Positions 49,557 through 60,686 of a stretch of DNA of 64,000 nt are shown here, in pieces (within the stretch, counting starts at the first letter, position 1; each line of letters starts with the position of its first letter). The position numbers were made by a program, and so were the translations under genes. The notes under the pieces were generated by a model. It had not been told where the DNA came from and ran no database searches. It worked only from the letters and a program-made list of their open reading frames with translations. The DNA comes from Monomorium pharaonis. Its lineage: Eukaryota > Arthropoda > Insecta > Hymenoptera > Formicidae. The stretch is from contig NC_050474.1 of assembly GCF_013373865.1 (NCBI RefSeq), positions 16,739,042-16,803,041 of the forward strand, written 5' to 3'.

Positions 49557-49870
49557 ATTATTACTGTTTGTTTATAAAAATCTTTGTTTTTATTTATTTT
49601 ACAATCCTTTTTATTAATTGACTTTATAACTGTACATAAATAATATATTTCTACTAGTACACGTGTACTCAAGTTGTGGCTCAGGCGTATGTGAACTTTA
49701 ATGCAATATATTTTTTAATTTTAGCTTTACAAAAATTAAAGTAAAAGCATATTTCGATAGTAAAATAATCAAATCGCGACGCTTCGGGAGCGATTGAAAA
49801 AATGTTGACAGGAACATAAAAAATTTTCAGAAAAATTAGTCAAGTGGGTATATTTGTACACGGTCATGGA

Positions 49871-49882
49871 CACAAGGGTTAA
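49871..49882 (+). repeat. Probable right end of the piggyBac element with TTAA
   Basis: CACAAGGG followed immediately by TTAA lies about 320 bp after the transposase frame and matches the usual GGG-TTAA end of piggyBac-type elements. A matching left end was not found, in keeping with 5' truncation. Confidence 0.5.
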
Positions 49883-51540
49883 AAAGTAAATTAAAAAAAA
49901 AAAGTCGATTATTTCGACTAAAAAAATTAAATTGTTAGATCTGAAAATTTTTACTTGTGTAAAGTATAGTTGCTATACCTCGAGTGCGTGGCAACGTCAC
50001 ATGGTATATTCAATATAGTGAACTATAGCTACAGTCAACTTCACACTATAAACACTTTAAGCATTTGTAATGTCAAATCGATTTCAACCTATGTGTAAAT
50101 ATGTAAAAATTAAAGAGAAATTAGTTTTTTTAGAAATAAAAATGCAATGTGGATTATTGTGGACTATTGTGGATTTCCAAATTAAATAATTTGTTTTTTT
50201 GGGGGGTGGGGGTGGAGTTTACTGTCACATTCGTTAGTGGATATTTTATACTTTTGACTGTATTTGAGTTATTTTTTTATTACTCTGTATATAGTGTGAT
50301 CTATAGTTCCTTTGTTGTACAGAAAATGAAATGACTCTGTTGAAAATGATTCGTTTATTGTAATAATGCAGGTTCAGTTTTTTATCTTCTTGACAGTTAA
50401 TGCCAATCACTGTTGCCATGTTTTTGGGAAAACTTGTATTGTGTAAAAAGAACTCCGAAATTGTTACTTTTTATTTATTAAAAATTTACTATAAAAGCAA
50501 TCTATTTTGTTTAAGTAATTATTATATTTTTAATTATGAAGAGTAAGAGTTTTTCTGGCAAATTTAAAGCCCCTTTTAAGCATACATGAAATCCGATTTT
50601 ACAAATATGATAGTACTACCTTAAAACTCGTCGCGTATAGAAACAGAGAGGATTCATATGTCTGTACATAGATTCGGATAATTTTCGTTTGGTTAGGAAT
50701 CAGTTAGATATAGTCTTTTAACGTCTTTGCATATATAATTTTATAAAACCTAACACTTTTACTTGTATCCATAATTGTAAGGAAAGAAATGTATGATAAA
50801 ACTGTTAGAAACAGATAGAATGTACGTTCTATTCGTTCTAATAGAATTTTTTTACTAGGGATATGTCGCGTTCAAGAAACTGGACAAAACTAGCATCGCT
50901 TTAAGAAACAGAAAATAGTAAATAAAAAGAAAACAAAATAGAAAATGCTTATTTATCCGTAACATGTCGAAATGTAAAACAAATATTTTATTTTAGAGTA
51001 AATGTATAGGTAAATTCTGTTTACTTTTTTAATATTTACTTCACAAAATGCTTATTTCAAATAGTATTTTTTAGATGCAGCCTTAAAATAAGTATTTCTA
51101 TTGAATCTAATTTTTCCTGGATATTGGGTCACTATAGATACAATCATTTCATTACATAATTATTTGTGATTAATTGCTTTTTGTAATAGAAGTGAGAATA
51201 TATAAGTAACTTATGCAAAACTCAACATTTTTATGTTGTTTATATTAAAAATTATTAATTAATTTGGATCGATATCTAATCATTGTACTGTTTATTAAGT
51301 ACCGAAGACAATTAGTCATAAATCAGAATTACAGAATCCAAAATTAAAACTGACAAGAAATGCTTAACTTGCAAGTGATTTAGCATGATTCTGATTTACT
51401 TATTTGTACAATACGCGTATTTGTTAGAAAGATAAGGATGCAGTTGTAAATTGATGTAATCAAATGGAATTATCTTTATACATGTGTTAAACGGTGATAA
51501 TGTACAAATATTTATATTTACAGTGTAACACATAGATTTT
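49883..51540. other. AT-rich intergenic DNA
   Basis: A GGGGGGTGGGGGTGG stretch occurs near 50200. Open frames here are short and without recognisable motifs. I see no gene or structured repeat. Confidence 0.45.
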
Positions 51541-51547
51541 TCTGTAT

Positions 51548-51778
51548 GCATACATACATATATACATACATACATACATACATACATACATACATACATA
51601 CATACATACATACATACATACATACATACATACATACATACATACATACATACATACATACATACATACATACATACATACATACATACATACGTACGTA
51701 CGTACGTACGTACATACGTACGTACATACGTACATACGTACATACGTACATACGTACATACGTACGTACGTACATATA
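51548..51778 (+). repeat. (CATA)n microsatellite grading into (CGTA)n
   Basis: About 145 bp of ATAC units pass into a mosaic of GTAC and ATAC units. Because the unit is 4 bp, all frames stay open on both strands; the tyrosine/valine-rich frames are artefacts. Confidence 0.98.
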
Positions 51779-52094
51779 TATTACATCTACAGAATCGTAC
51801 GATATGTAAAAAGATTGTATTGATAAATGTAATGAAGTGGTCAGAGTGAAGGCAGATGTTATGCATTTAAGCTTTACTAACTTACATTTATTTAAAATCT
51901 GCGAAACACCGATTATGTGCCTGATATATTTCATTCATTCCTGACAAAGCATTTTTGTATATGAATCGTGTGAACTTTCTGATGAAGAGAGAATTGCTAA
52001 TTATATAAATAAAGAATTATTTTTCTATTTTATGATTGTATTTTATACCTTTTTGCCTTTCTTTATAAATATATATTGAATTTTAATGGATATG

Positions 52095-52314
52095 TGTCCC
52101 GGCCTTTTACCATCAGAGACTTACCGACTGCATCTCTAAAGATTCGGACGACCCATAGGTGACAGTGAGTGGGTATTATTAGTTTTCTTTAATATAAAAT
52201 ATTTAAATACTTTTTAACTTGTCGATCTAAGGAATTATCACCGAGATGCGGTCTTTAGACATACAGTCGGTAAGTTATCGTCGGTAAATCTCTGATGGTA
52301 AAAGGTCGGGACAT
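52095..52314. mobile_element. MITE with TGTCCCGGCCTTTTACCATC ends
   Basis: The inverted ends are about 35 bp with few mismatches (right end GATGGTAAAAGGTCGGGACA). CATCTCTAAAGATT and GAGATGCGGTCTTTAGAC in the interior also pair. Confidence 0.85.
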
Positions 52315-52327
52315 CTATTAAATATAC

Positions 52328-53812
52328 AGGGTGTTCTAGATTAACCGGAGGAGCCGGCATGTACGTATTCCTCATGAAAAACTGAGTCGAAAATGTCAGT
52401 AGCAAAATCTTGAGGGATCAATAGTTTTCAAATGGTATGCCTTTGAAACTTTCCAACCACAGGCCGTGAAGCTCGCGCTGTCAGGCGCGGCGCAACTAAG
52501 CGGCCGGCCGGTCGCTTTGACGAGTATCGCTAAACTGTGTGGTATCGAACGAGTATAAATCTGTGAAATCTCTTAATATTTGTTGCTGTATTCTTAAATC
52601 GAGTCCAATTTAATTGACAAAAAGTAATATCAGTTGTAAATTCGATAAAACGTCATTTATATCAATAAAAAATATGTGTTTTTGAAATACGTTTTATGTA
52701 TAAATAAATTAATAAATAAAATCAATATTAATTAAATTATTTAATCAAATAATATTAAAAACATCAGTCGACAACATTTCCAAAACTTTTTTTCAAAAAG
52801 TTCTGTCACAAACAGAAAACATTTACATTTGAAATTCGCATTTGATGTAAATAAATATTTCATATTTAGGAAATAAAATGAACGAAATTCCGAATTATGA
52901 TATAAGAGGAAAAGGAAGTAATACTGTGAAGGAATCGACGTAAGTAAATAATAAGTATTATTATTACAAATTACATTTTGAATAATATTTTAGAAACTTT
53001 TAGAGTAGGTGTTCGAAATGGCCACCACCCATTTCAATACAAAGCTGAGCACGTCTAATCAAATTTTCTCTCGATCATTGTACCCTTTCAGGCGTAATGG
53101 TTGCAAGCGCCTCAATTCGATCACTCTAAAAGTTTCTAAAATATTATTTAAAATGTAATTTGTAATAATAATACTTATTATTTACTCACGTCGATTCCTT
53201 CACAGTATTACTTCCTTTTCCTCTTATATCATAATTCGGAATTTCGTTCATTTCATTTCCTAAATATGAAATATTTATTTACATCAAATGCGAATTTCAA
53301 ATGTAAATGTTTTCTGTTCGTGACAGAACTTTTTGAAAAAAAGTTTTGGAAATGTTGTCGACTGATGTTTTTAATATTATTTGATTAAATAATTTAATTA
53401 GTATTGATTTTATTTATTAATTTATTTATACATAAAACGTATTTCAGAAACACATATTTTTTATTGATATAAATGACGTTTTATCGAATTTACAACTGAT
53501 ATTACTTTTTGTCAATTAAATTGGACTCGATTTAAGAATACAGCAACAAATATTAATAGAGATTTCACAGATTTGTACTCGTTCGATACCATACCGTTTA
53601 GCGATACTCGTCAAAGCGACCGGCCGGCCGCTTAGTTGCGCCGCGCCTGACAGCGCGAGCTTCACGGCCTGTGGTTGGAAGGTTTCAAAGGCTTACCATT
53701 TGAAAACTATTGATCCCTCAAGATTTTGCTACTGACATTTTCGACTCAGTTTTTCATGAGGAATACGTACATGCCGGCTCCTCCGATTAATTTGGAACAC
53801 CCTGTATACAAT
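52328..53812. mobile_element. 1.48-kb near-perfect palindrome with mariner-like ends
   Basis: Ends CAGGGTGTTC and GAACACCCTG are flanked by TA, as in Tc1/mariner elements. The arms (about 680 bp each) are almost identical, including CGGCATGTACGTATTCCTCA, GCGGCCGGCCGGTCGCTTTG and their complements. A loop at about 53010-53125 separates them and holds a transposase remnant. Confidence 0.95.
53012..53125 (-). pseudogene. Transposase C-terminus trapped in the palindrome loop
   Basis: On the minus strand one frame reads RIEALATITPERVQ, a stop, then SRENLIRRAQLCIEMGGG and HFEHLL. This is the C-terminal tail typical of mariner-group (IS630-Tc1) transposases. It is the only unpaired part of the palindrome, so the element seems to be an autonomous mariner whose body was replaced by an inverted copy of its own end. 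Confidence 0.75.
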
Positions 53813-53820
53813 ATTATATA

Positions 53821-55054
53821 TACACTGAGCAACAAAATTAACGCAACAAAAATTTTTACCAAAATTTCACTCAACTTCAAATAATCGTAACTTCGCGAAA
53901 ACTTATCGTATTGGAAAGTTCTTTTTTTTATTTTAAAGCTTGAAGTCTTTACTTTAAAGAACATTTGTCAGATTTTGATCCTCTCGTTTTCCCTTTTCGG
54001 CATCTCTTCAAAAGTAAGAACGTGTTTTGTCTTTAAAAATTTTTATACTTTAACGCGCTCCATGGGGTGCAGTGAATTTTTCTCGTAAATTTTATAAAAA
54101 TTATCGTAAAATATGAACTTTTCCTTACAAATTGAAAAAAAATTAAAGTCTACGATTTTTTTTGGCGGAGTTATTAAGATTTTAAGAAAAAATGGTCATT
54201 TTAATTTTCATTGCTTATTACTCGTGAATAGATCAATGTATAGCGCTCCGCAAAAAAACAATGGAAAATTGAAAATTTGCACTTTCAAATATTAATTGAT
54301 AAGTTGGAAAAAGCGCTTAGGCAAATTTGGTACAAAATTCCGCAGGAAATTACTCAGAGATGCATAAACATATAAGAACGTTTACAAGCAGTAATTGATC
54401 AAAGAACTTTAGTGTTTATTATTGGGGAGTAATCGTACTATAAAACTTTGCTTTAGCGACGTGATTGGATCCTTCTTCACGACAATATATTGAAATAAAT
54501 GAAAACCGTAAAATATGCGATTTTTTACGTAATCTTTGAAAATGCGATTTGTTGTTAGAAAAAATAAATCTATGAAAAAATTAATAATAGCATTTGAAAG
54601 TGCAAACTTTCAGCTTTCCAATGCTTTTTTGCTGAGCGCTGTACTTTGATCTGTTCACGAGTAACAAGCGATAAAAGTCAAAATGACCATTTTTTCTTAA
54701 AATTATAATAATTTCGCCAAAAAAATCGTACAGACTTCAATTTTTTTTCAATTTGTAGGGAAAAGTTCATATTTTACGATAATTTTTATAAAATTTACGA
54801 GAAAAATTCACTGCACCCCATGGAGCGCGTCAAAGTATAAAAATTTTTGAAGACAAAACACGTTCTTACTTTTAAAGAGATGCCGAAAAGGGAAAAGGAG
54901 AGGATCAAAATCTGATAAATGCTCTTTAAAGTAGAGACTTCAAGCTTTAAAATGAAAAAGAGAACTTTCGAATAGGGTAAGTTTTCGCGAAGTTACGGTT
55001 ATTTAAATTTGAGTGAAATTTTGGTAAAAATTTTTGTTGCGTTAATTTTGTTGC

Positions 55055-55061
<7 letters not shown>
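53821..55061. mobile_element. 1.24-kb palindrome, GAGCAACAAAATTAACGCAA ends
   Basis: ACTGAGCAACAAAATTAACG and the mirrored CGTTAATTTTGTTGCTCTG bound arms of about 600 bp with low divergence (CTCCATGGGGTGCAGTGAAT pairs with its complement near 54815). The centre is near 54440. Its left end lies only a few bases from the preceding palindrome. Confidence 0.92.

Positions 55062-55104
<43 letters not shown>
55062..55104 (+). repeat. (TA)n simple repeat
   Basis: A TA run separates the preceding palindrome from the dispersed repeat that follows. Confidence 0.95.
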
Positions 55105-55475
55105 AATATACAGGATCATTCAGAACAACTTTAGGTTCATAAAATGACGTATTTCTGACGCAATTCTAAGACAATTTTTCCTTTACCAAAATTTTATTTG
55201 AAGCGCAGTTTTTGAGTTATAACCCAAAATAGTTAACGAATTACGCGTCGAGTACAGAAGGCAGGCAGGGGCGGCGCGTCACGAGCGTAACGCGGGCTCC
55301 ACCTCAGCTGACGGGTGATTACCACCGCGTAAGTCGCTAACTATTTTATCTTATAATATAAAATTATGCTTTAAATAAAATTTTGGTAAAGAAAAGATTG
55401 TCTTGGAATTATGTTAGGAATACGTGTTTCTTAAAATCATTGTAATAATCCAAAGTTGTTCCGGATCACCAGCCG
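55105..55475 (+). repeat. Dispersed repeat with imperfect inverted arms, copy 2
   Basis: This is the second copy of the 410-785 repeat in the same orientation, sharing CGTCGAGTACAGAAGGCAGG and GTTAGGAATACGTGTTTCTT-type text. Its centre is shorter by a small deletion. The right end directly meets the next hairpin. Confidence 0.8.
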
Positions 55476-55542
55476 TCGGACGTTGCAACCAGCTGATTGC
55501 TACACGCGACATGTGTGTATGCCGTGTTTGTGTAAAAGAGAG

Positions 55543-55631
<89 letters not shown>

Positions 55632-55765
55632 GAGTGAGAGGGGGGGGGGACGTTCATACACACGCACGCACACTTTCTCTCTCTCTCTCTTTTTCTCTCT
55701 TTTTTACACAAACACGGCATACATACACACATCGCGTGTAGCAATCAGCTGGTTGCAGCGTCTGA
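55476..55765. repeat. Hairpin element with (GA)n/(CT)n in the loop
   Basis: Arms of about 65 bp (GTTGCAACCAGCTGATTGCT, CATACACACATG-like text and TGTTTGTGTAAAA with complements) enclose a GA run of about 90 bp, a poly-G stretch and a short CT run. The arginine/glutamate and serine/leucine frames across it are repeat artefacts. Confidence 0.85.
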
Positions 55766-56106
55766 CGCACAAACACTCATACACTCATTTAATTACTCAC
55801 ACACCTGCTCACTCACCTTGTAGCAGCGTAGCCAATCTTCATGCTTATGAACAATCATTACAGATGGTTGTTAAAGATGCGTGATACATCCAAACTTTCC
55901 CGCTTTTACTAATTACACTCAATTGACACAATAAAAATTACGGGTTTACTGTTTATTCACTCACTACCGATTTCCAAAAATTACTTTACTCACCGTTTTC
56001 AAAAATTACTTTAAAAGAAACGCGAATGCGAATAGCGCAGGACTCGACGCGAAGCGACGGACCGCAGAGACTGCACGACGACGACCACGAGGGCCATCAC
56101 ACAATG

Positions 56107-56919
56107 CCACACTGAGAAAAATGGTTTTATTATAATAATAAAACGGTTCTGGTTGAGCGTATTCTTATTAAACGAAACAGAATTTCTGGTTATCATAACA
56201 AGATTTTATAGCTTATAACTACACCGTTTGGTTAACTGTACTATAAGGATTTGATTAAGTTTTTCTTGTTGGATCTACAAAACTTCTTGTTGAATCTACA
56301 AAATAATACAAAACTTCTTGTTATATTTACAAAAATAGCGATAATGCTGGCGCCTTCGTTCTCGCAGCGCAAGTCGGTGCATGCCAATCTCGCGCAAACC
56401 AACGCGGTATCGATGCGATACTAATATCACGCGGTACCCATAAGGTAGCTTTTATATTTGTTTCGTGTATCTTACAATCGTGTATTTACATTATTCTGTT
56501 CAACGGCATGGCGGACGAAAAAATGTCTTCTCTTCTGCGCGAATGGAATTTCGACAGCTATATAGAGATTTTTAGAGGTTAGTAAAATATATATAAAATA
56601 TATGCAGTGTACTTTAAACCAAGATATATTGTTATTATTTTAAAAACTCTATCCAAACTCGTTTTTTAACCAAAAAATTGTGTTAACCTAATAAAACAAT
56701 ATAATAAGATTAACAAGAAATTTTTGTAGAGTTTTGTAAACCTAACAAAACGATGTAGTAAGATTAACAAGAAATTCTGGTAGATTCAAACAAAATGGAA
56801 TTAACCAGAATCCTCTGGTAATTCCAACTACAAAATTTGTATCGTTCATTTTCGAACAAACGGACAGGTTGAATCAACCAAAATTTCTCATAAAACAACA
56901 AAACTTTTTTTCCAGTGCA
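56107..56919 (+). mobile_element. DNA element with CACTG(A/G)AAAAA ends
   Basis: CACTGAGAAAAATGGTTTTA at the left faces TAAAACAACAAAACTTTTTT then TCCAGTG at the right. AATTTCTGGTT and TTCTTGTT words are scattered and mirrored in both halves. A GC-richer centre (about 56340-56580) includes a short coding-like exon. No transposase is seen. Confidence 0.55.
56508..56577 (+). CDS. Possible first coding exon inside the CACTG element
   Basis: ATG opens a 23-codon frame (MADEKMSSLLREW, then NFDSYIEIF) that ends at a plausible donor (AGAG followed by GTTAGT). The sequence resembles the first helices of a SAM-type domain as seen at the start of some insect proteins. The upstream GC-richer stretch could be its promoter. 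It may be a captured host exon, the first exon of a gene encoded by an autonomous relative, or chance. No second exon was recognised downstream. Confidence 0.35.
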
Positions 56920-57016
56920 GGCAACAGGCAATAGGAACAGGAAATAAAGAAAGAGAAAGAAAGAAGAAGATCCTTTCTCTCTTTCATTATTTCTGTTCCT
57001 ATTGCCTGTTGCCTGG
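56918..57016. mobile_element. Small hairpin element, GCAGGCAACAGGCAATAGGA ends
   Basis: GCAGGCAACAGGCAATAGGA faces TCCTATTGCCTGTTGCCTGG around a purine-rich loop (AGAAAGAGAAAGAAAG). It adjoins the right end of the CACTG element. Confidence 0.8.
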
Positions 57017-57399
57017 CATTGTGTTTAGGCCCTTATGTTTTTACAACGTGCTGCGACTGGGACCAAGAATGCCGGCGCCGTAAACAGAGGGAGCGAGCGC
57101 GTCGGTATGACGGCGTGGTAGGAGTCGCTGTCGCGACTGTTGCCGTCTACGGCGCCGCATCCTTGGCGCGTGATTGACGCGAGCGGCGAGATAAAACAAA
57201 CGATCGGCTAAAACCTTTGCATTGCGAATGCGGTAGAAAACATGAAACGTATGACGTACTTAAAAAAATTCATTATTTATTATAATTAATAACTATTTCT
57301 AATTGTAATAAATAATTATTATTTTAAAAAGCATGTTATACATTATTACGTTTTCGAAACTATTGCAGTTATGATACAAAAGTGTCAGTCATCGCAAGA
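57017..57399. other. GC-rich patch followed by AT-rich DNA
   Basis: 57050-57200 is CpG-rich with imperfect mirror words (GCCGGCGCCGTAAAC facing GTCTACGGCGCCGC). Its function is unknown; it could be a regulatory island or another decayed inverted repeat. The rest is AT-rich without features. Confidence 0.35.
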
Positions 57400-58663
57400 A
57401 TAATCCTTTCTAAAAAAGGGCATGGCATCGATACTCGCATCTCTCAAAGTATTGTTGTCGCTTTTCCGCGATGCCGATTAAACGTGTGTGAAGTTAGCAT
57501 CTCAAAGTTTAGCATCTCATAAAAATACTGCAGAATTACTTGCATCCAGCATAGTTTTACAGTTCTTGATAGGTTTCAACAATAGTTCCGTTGAATTATC
57601 TATTTTAATTAAATTTTTATAAATGAGATGCTAACTTCCAAAATCACATAATAGCATCTCACCGTATTTCGAATATACGACCACAGAGAAGACTAAATCT
57701 ATAGAGTTCTATCGTTTAGAGACGTCCTATCAATAGTTCTGATGATTAAATTAATAAAAAAATAATTTTTTGTTACAAAACATACGTATATATGCGTGTA
57801 CGTCTGCGCACGTGGATTTGGTGTAACTGGCATCTCAGATAGACAAAATTAATTAATTTAAAAATTTTAAAAGTATTTTTCAACAACTATCTAGATGGAA
57901 AACTTATATTTATAGGTCTAGACATGAGATGCTGGTTGAATATCGACAGTTCTATTTCTTTTAACGCAGTTCCCATATAGATACGGACGCGTACAATAAG
58001 TTTCTAAAGAGTTCCGGTGATATAATTAATTGAAACGTTTTTTAAACAATTATTTTACCCGGAAAACTTGAATTTTGAGGGCTAGACGTGAGATGCTGTT
58101 CAAATATCGACAGTTGTATTTATTTTAACGCAGTTCTTATATAGTTTCGGACGCGTACAATAGTTTTCTAAAAAGTTTCGGTGATATAATTAATTAAAAC
58201 ATTATTTAAACAATTATTTTGCCCGGAAAACTTGAATTTTGAGGGCTAGACGTGAGATGCTGGTCGAATATCGACATTTCTATTTCTTTTAACGCAGTTC
58301 TCATATAGTTCCGGACGCGTACAATAAGTTTTTAAAGAGTTCCGGTGATATAATTAATTGAAACATTTTTTAAACATATTGTGGTCGTATATTCGAAATA
58401 CGGTGAGATGCTATTATGTGATTTTGGAAATTAGCATCTCATTTATAAAAATTTATTTAAAATACGTAATTCAACGTAACTGTTGTTGAAACTTATCAAG
58501 AACTGTAGAACTATGCTGGATGCAAGTAATTCTGCAGTATTTTTTGAGATGCTAAACTTTGAGATGCTAACTTCACACATGTTTAATCGGCATCGCGGAA
58601 AAGCGACAACAATACTTCGAGAGATGCGAGTATCGATGCCATGCCCTTTTTTAAAAAGGATAA
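57400..58663. mobile_element. 1.26-kb foldback with GTGTGAAGTTAGCATCTC arms
   Basis: The outer arms (GGGCATGGCATCGATACTCG and complement) enclose inner arms beginning GTGTGTGAAGTTAGCATCTC. The centre has three forward units of about 163 bp (each with GAGATGCTG, AATATCGACA, AACGCAGTTC and GGACGCGTACAATA) at about 57927, 58090 and 58253. The box GAGATGCT recurs throughout. It is related to the element at 11.2-11.8 kb by shared GTTTTACAGTTCTTGATAGG-type text. Confidence 0.85.
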
Positions 58664-58834
58664 TTATTATTGCAATTGTTATTTTTAAAAAGTAAAAAAC
58701 TAAATAGCGCGCGCGTAGCGCGCGCCTGTGTTGTTCTAGTGTAATTAATAAATTACATTTGAGAAAATTTATTTTTATTCTGCTCATGAGAGATGTTCCA
58801 CTGTCAAAATGTATTGGTCGTTCTGAAAAGAGCG

Positions 58835-59735
58835 GATTGTTTAAAAAATTTTTTTAAGTAGATGCTCGAAATGCCTGCCGTCCATCCTAACGCAAGCTCT
58901 CATGCTTTTAATAAATTTCTTTCGACGTTCTCCATTACTTCTTCGTCGATATCCCAAACAGCAAATCATAATCTTGTCTCTAGGTCTTCAATATCTTCGG
59001 GAAGCGTTTTATAAATTACTTCCTTACAATATCCCCATAAGAAGAAGTCCAGAGGATTAAGATCCGGAGATCTTGCGGGCCAACGTATCGGACCGTACCG
59101 ACCAGCGTCCGGGAAAATGCTCGTTTAAGTAATTTGTAATAATTCTGGCGTTGTGTGGCCCAGCACAGTCTTGTTGAAAGATAATCTTGTTTCTTTTAAA
59201 TAATGGTACATTTTCTAGGAAATCTGATAAATTTTCTGTTAAAAAACAACGTAGGTTTTTCCAGTTAAAATGTCTGGGAGAATAACTGGACCAAGTATCT
59301 CAGTGCCTCTTGTTCCAGCCCACACATTCAGTTTCTAACGAATTTGAAAATTTCGGAGTCTTGTGACTCTGGGATTTTCTTCGCTTCAAAAGTGCATATT
59401 ATGCACATTAAAAATTCCTTCTTGCGTGAATAGCGATTCATCGTGAATATTACACGAGAGAAATATCGAGGATCTCGATCGATGTTTCGCAGAAAATTTT
59501 CGCAAAATATTCGTCTTGCAGGGTAATCTGCTGGTCGTAAATGTTGCACGCGTGTATAATAAAACGCGTGCAACTTTTCTTCTTTTAATATCCTTTGTAC
59601 GGTTGACTAAGATAAGTGTTGTTTTCGCGCAACTACCCGAATACTCGTTTCGTGATTATTCTCGAAAGCATGTAACACTCTCTCCGTGTTCCGTACATTT
59701 CTAACATTGCGATCTCTCCCAGCGTCATGTTTGTT
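58835..59735 (-). pseudogene. mariner/Tc1-group transposase relic
   Basis: Reading the minus strand from about 59720 down, family motifs appear in order. First is an N-terminal helix-turn-helix-like part (STVQRILKEEKLHAFYYTR), then DPRYFSRVIFT, NVWAGTRGTE-like text and KIIFQQDCAGPHNAR-like text. Next come IRWPARSPDLNPLDFFLWGY and EDIEDLETR, and finally a C-terminal tail. The frame is broken by several frameshifts and stops, and the first catalytic acidic residue is displaced, so it is dead. Its 5' side abuts the word array at 59752. Confidence 0.85.
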
Positions 59736-59751
59736 CGGCAGGAGACTGCCA

Positions 59752-59888
59752 GTATGTCCAATGTCCAATCGAGTCCGTGTCCAATCGGGACTGTGTCCGA
59801 TCGGGACGGTATGCAATCGAGTCCGTGTCCAATCTGGAAATACTACTGTGTCCAATCGCTTATATGCGCAATTGGGACAGTCCCGTCA
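59752..59888 (-). repeat. 16-bp word array, inverted copy
   Basis: Units such as TGTCCAATCGAGTCCG repeat about eight times and finish with the module AATACTACTGTGTCCAATCG and TTATATGCGCAATTGGGAC. On the other strand this equals the start of the array at 6506. It is therefore the same family in opposite orientation, 53 kb away. Confidence 0.85.
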
Positions 59889-60329
59889 TCAATACTTTCA
59901 ATAAATCTGCTCGCAGTTCACTATTATTTTGTCATGTATTCTGATGACAGACGTTGCTAAATATTTGCTGAATATCTGCCAACTGTGTTTGCAATGACAA
60001 GATATGTTTCTCATTTGTCGCCTTTTTGGCAAGCAGAAATGGTTATCAGGGTATTATCCTATCTTTACTACCCGTTCCTAGCCCATCTCTTACTAAACTT
60101 CCTAAGTTTCTTATCCTTATGTTAAAATTTTCTATGATTATTGTATCATTTTCCTTCTTATTTCCTAGGATCTTATCTAGCTTGTCCTCTAAGTTTTTTC
60201 AATTCTCTGAGTTATACACTAAAACGATATGAATATTCCTGCCTTACTCTTAATATTCGTTACCATCAATTTTTTCTATTTTTTTCCTATTTCTATCTCC
60301 ATTATCTTTTCTCTCCATACCTTTCTAAC
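59889..60329. other. Pyrimidine-rich DNA left of the 15-bp foldback
   Basis: From about 60050 the plus strand is dominated by C and T. The same character resumes after the foldback (61062-62000), suggesting one older sequence split by the insertion. No gene is recognised. Confidence 0.5.
60321..60329 (+). repeat. Target-site duplication of the 15-bp foldback, left
   Basis: CTTTCTAAC, identical to 61053-61061 on the other side of the element. Confidence 0.8.
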
Positions 60330-60625
60330 GAGAGACCTTCATTTGCGCACAGTACAATTGGACACGTTGCAATTGCTCACCGTGCTATTAGACACGAAAC
60401 ATTGCACACCGTTCAATTGCGCACAGTTTGATTGGACACAGTTTGATTGTGCACTGTTTGATTGCGCACTGTTTGATTGCGCACCGTTTAATTGCACACC
60501 GTTCAATTGCACACTGTTCAATTGCAAACATGTCAATTGCGCACATGTCAATTGCGGACGTGTCAATTGCACACCGTTCAATCGCACACCATTTAAGTCG
60601 CAAACCCATGTGGTGCAGTGAATGC

Positions 60626-60686
<61 letters not shown>

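Noticed and set aside
51396..51934. Tyrosine/valine- and isoleucine/histidine-rich frames
   Set aside because: Artefacts of the CATA/CGTA microsatellite.
55424..55884. Arginine/glutamate- or serine/leucine-repeat proteins
   Set aside because: Artefacts of the GA/CT microsatellite inside a hairpin element.
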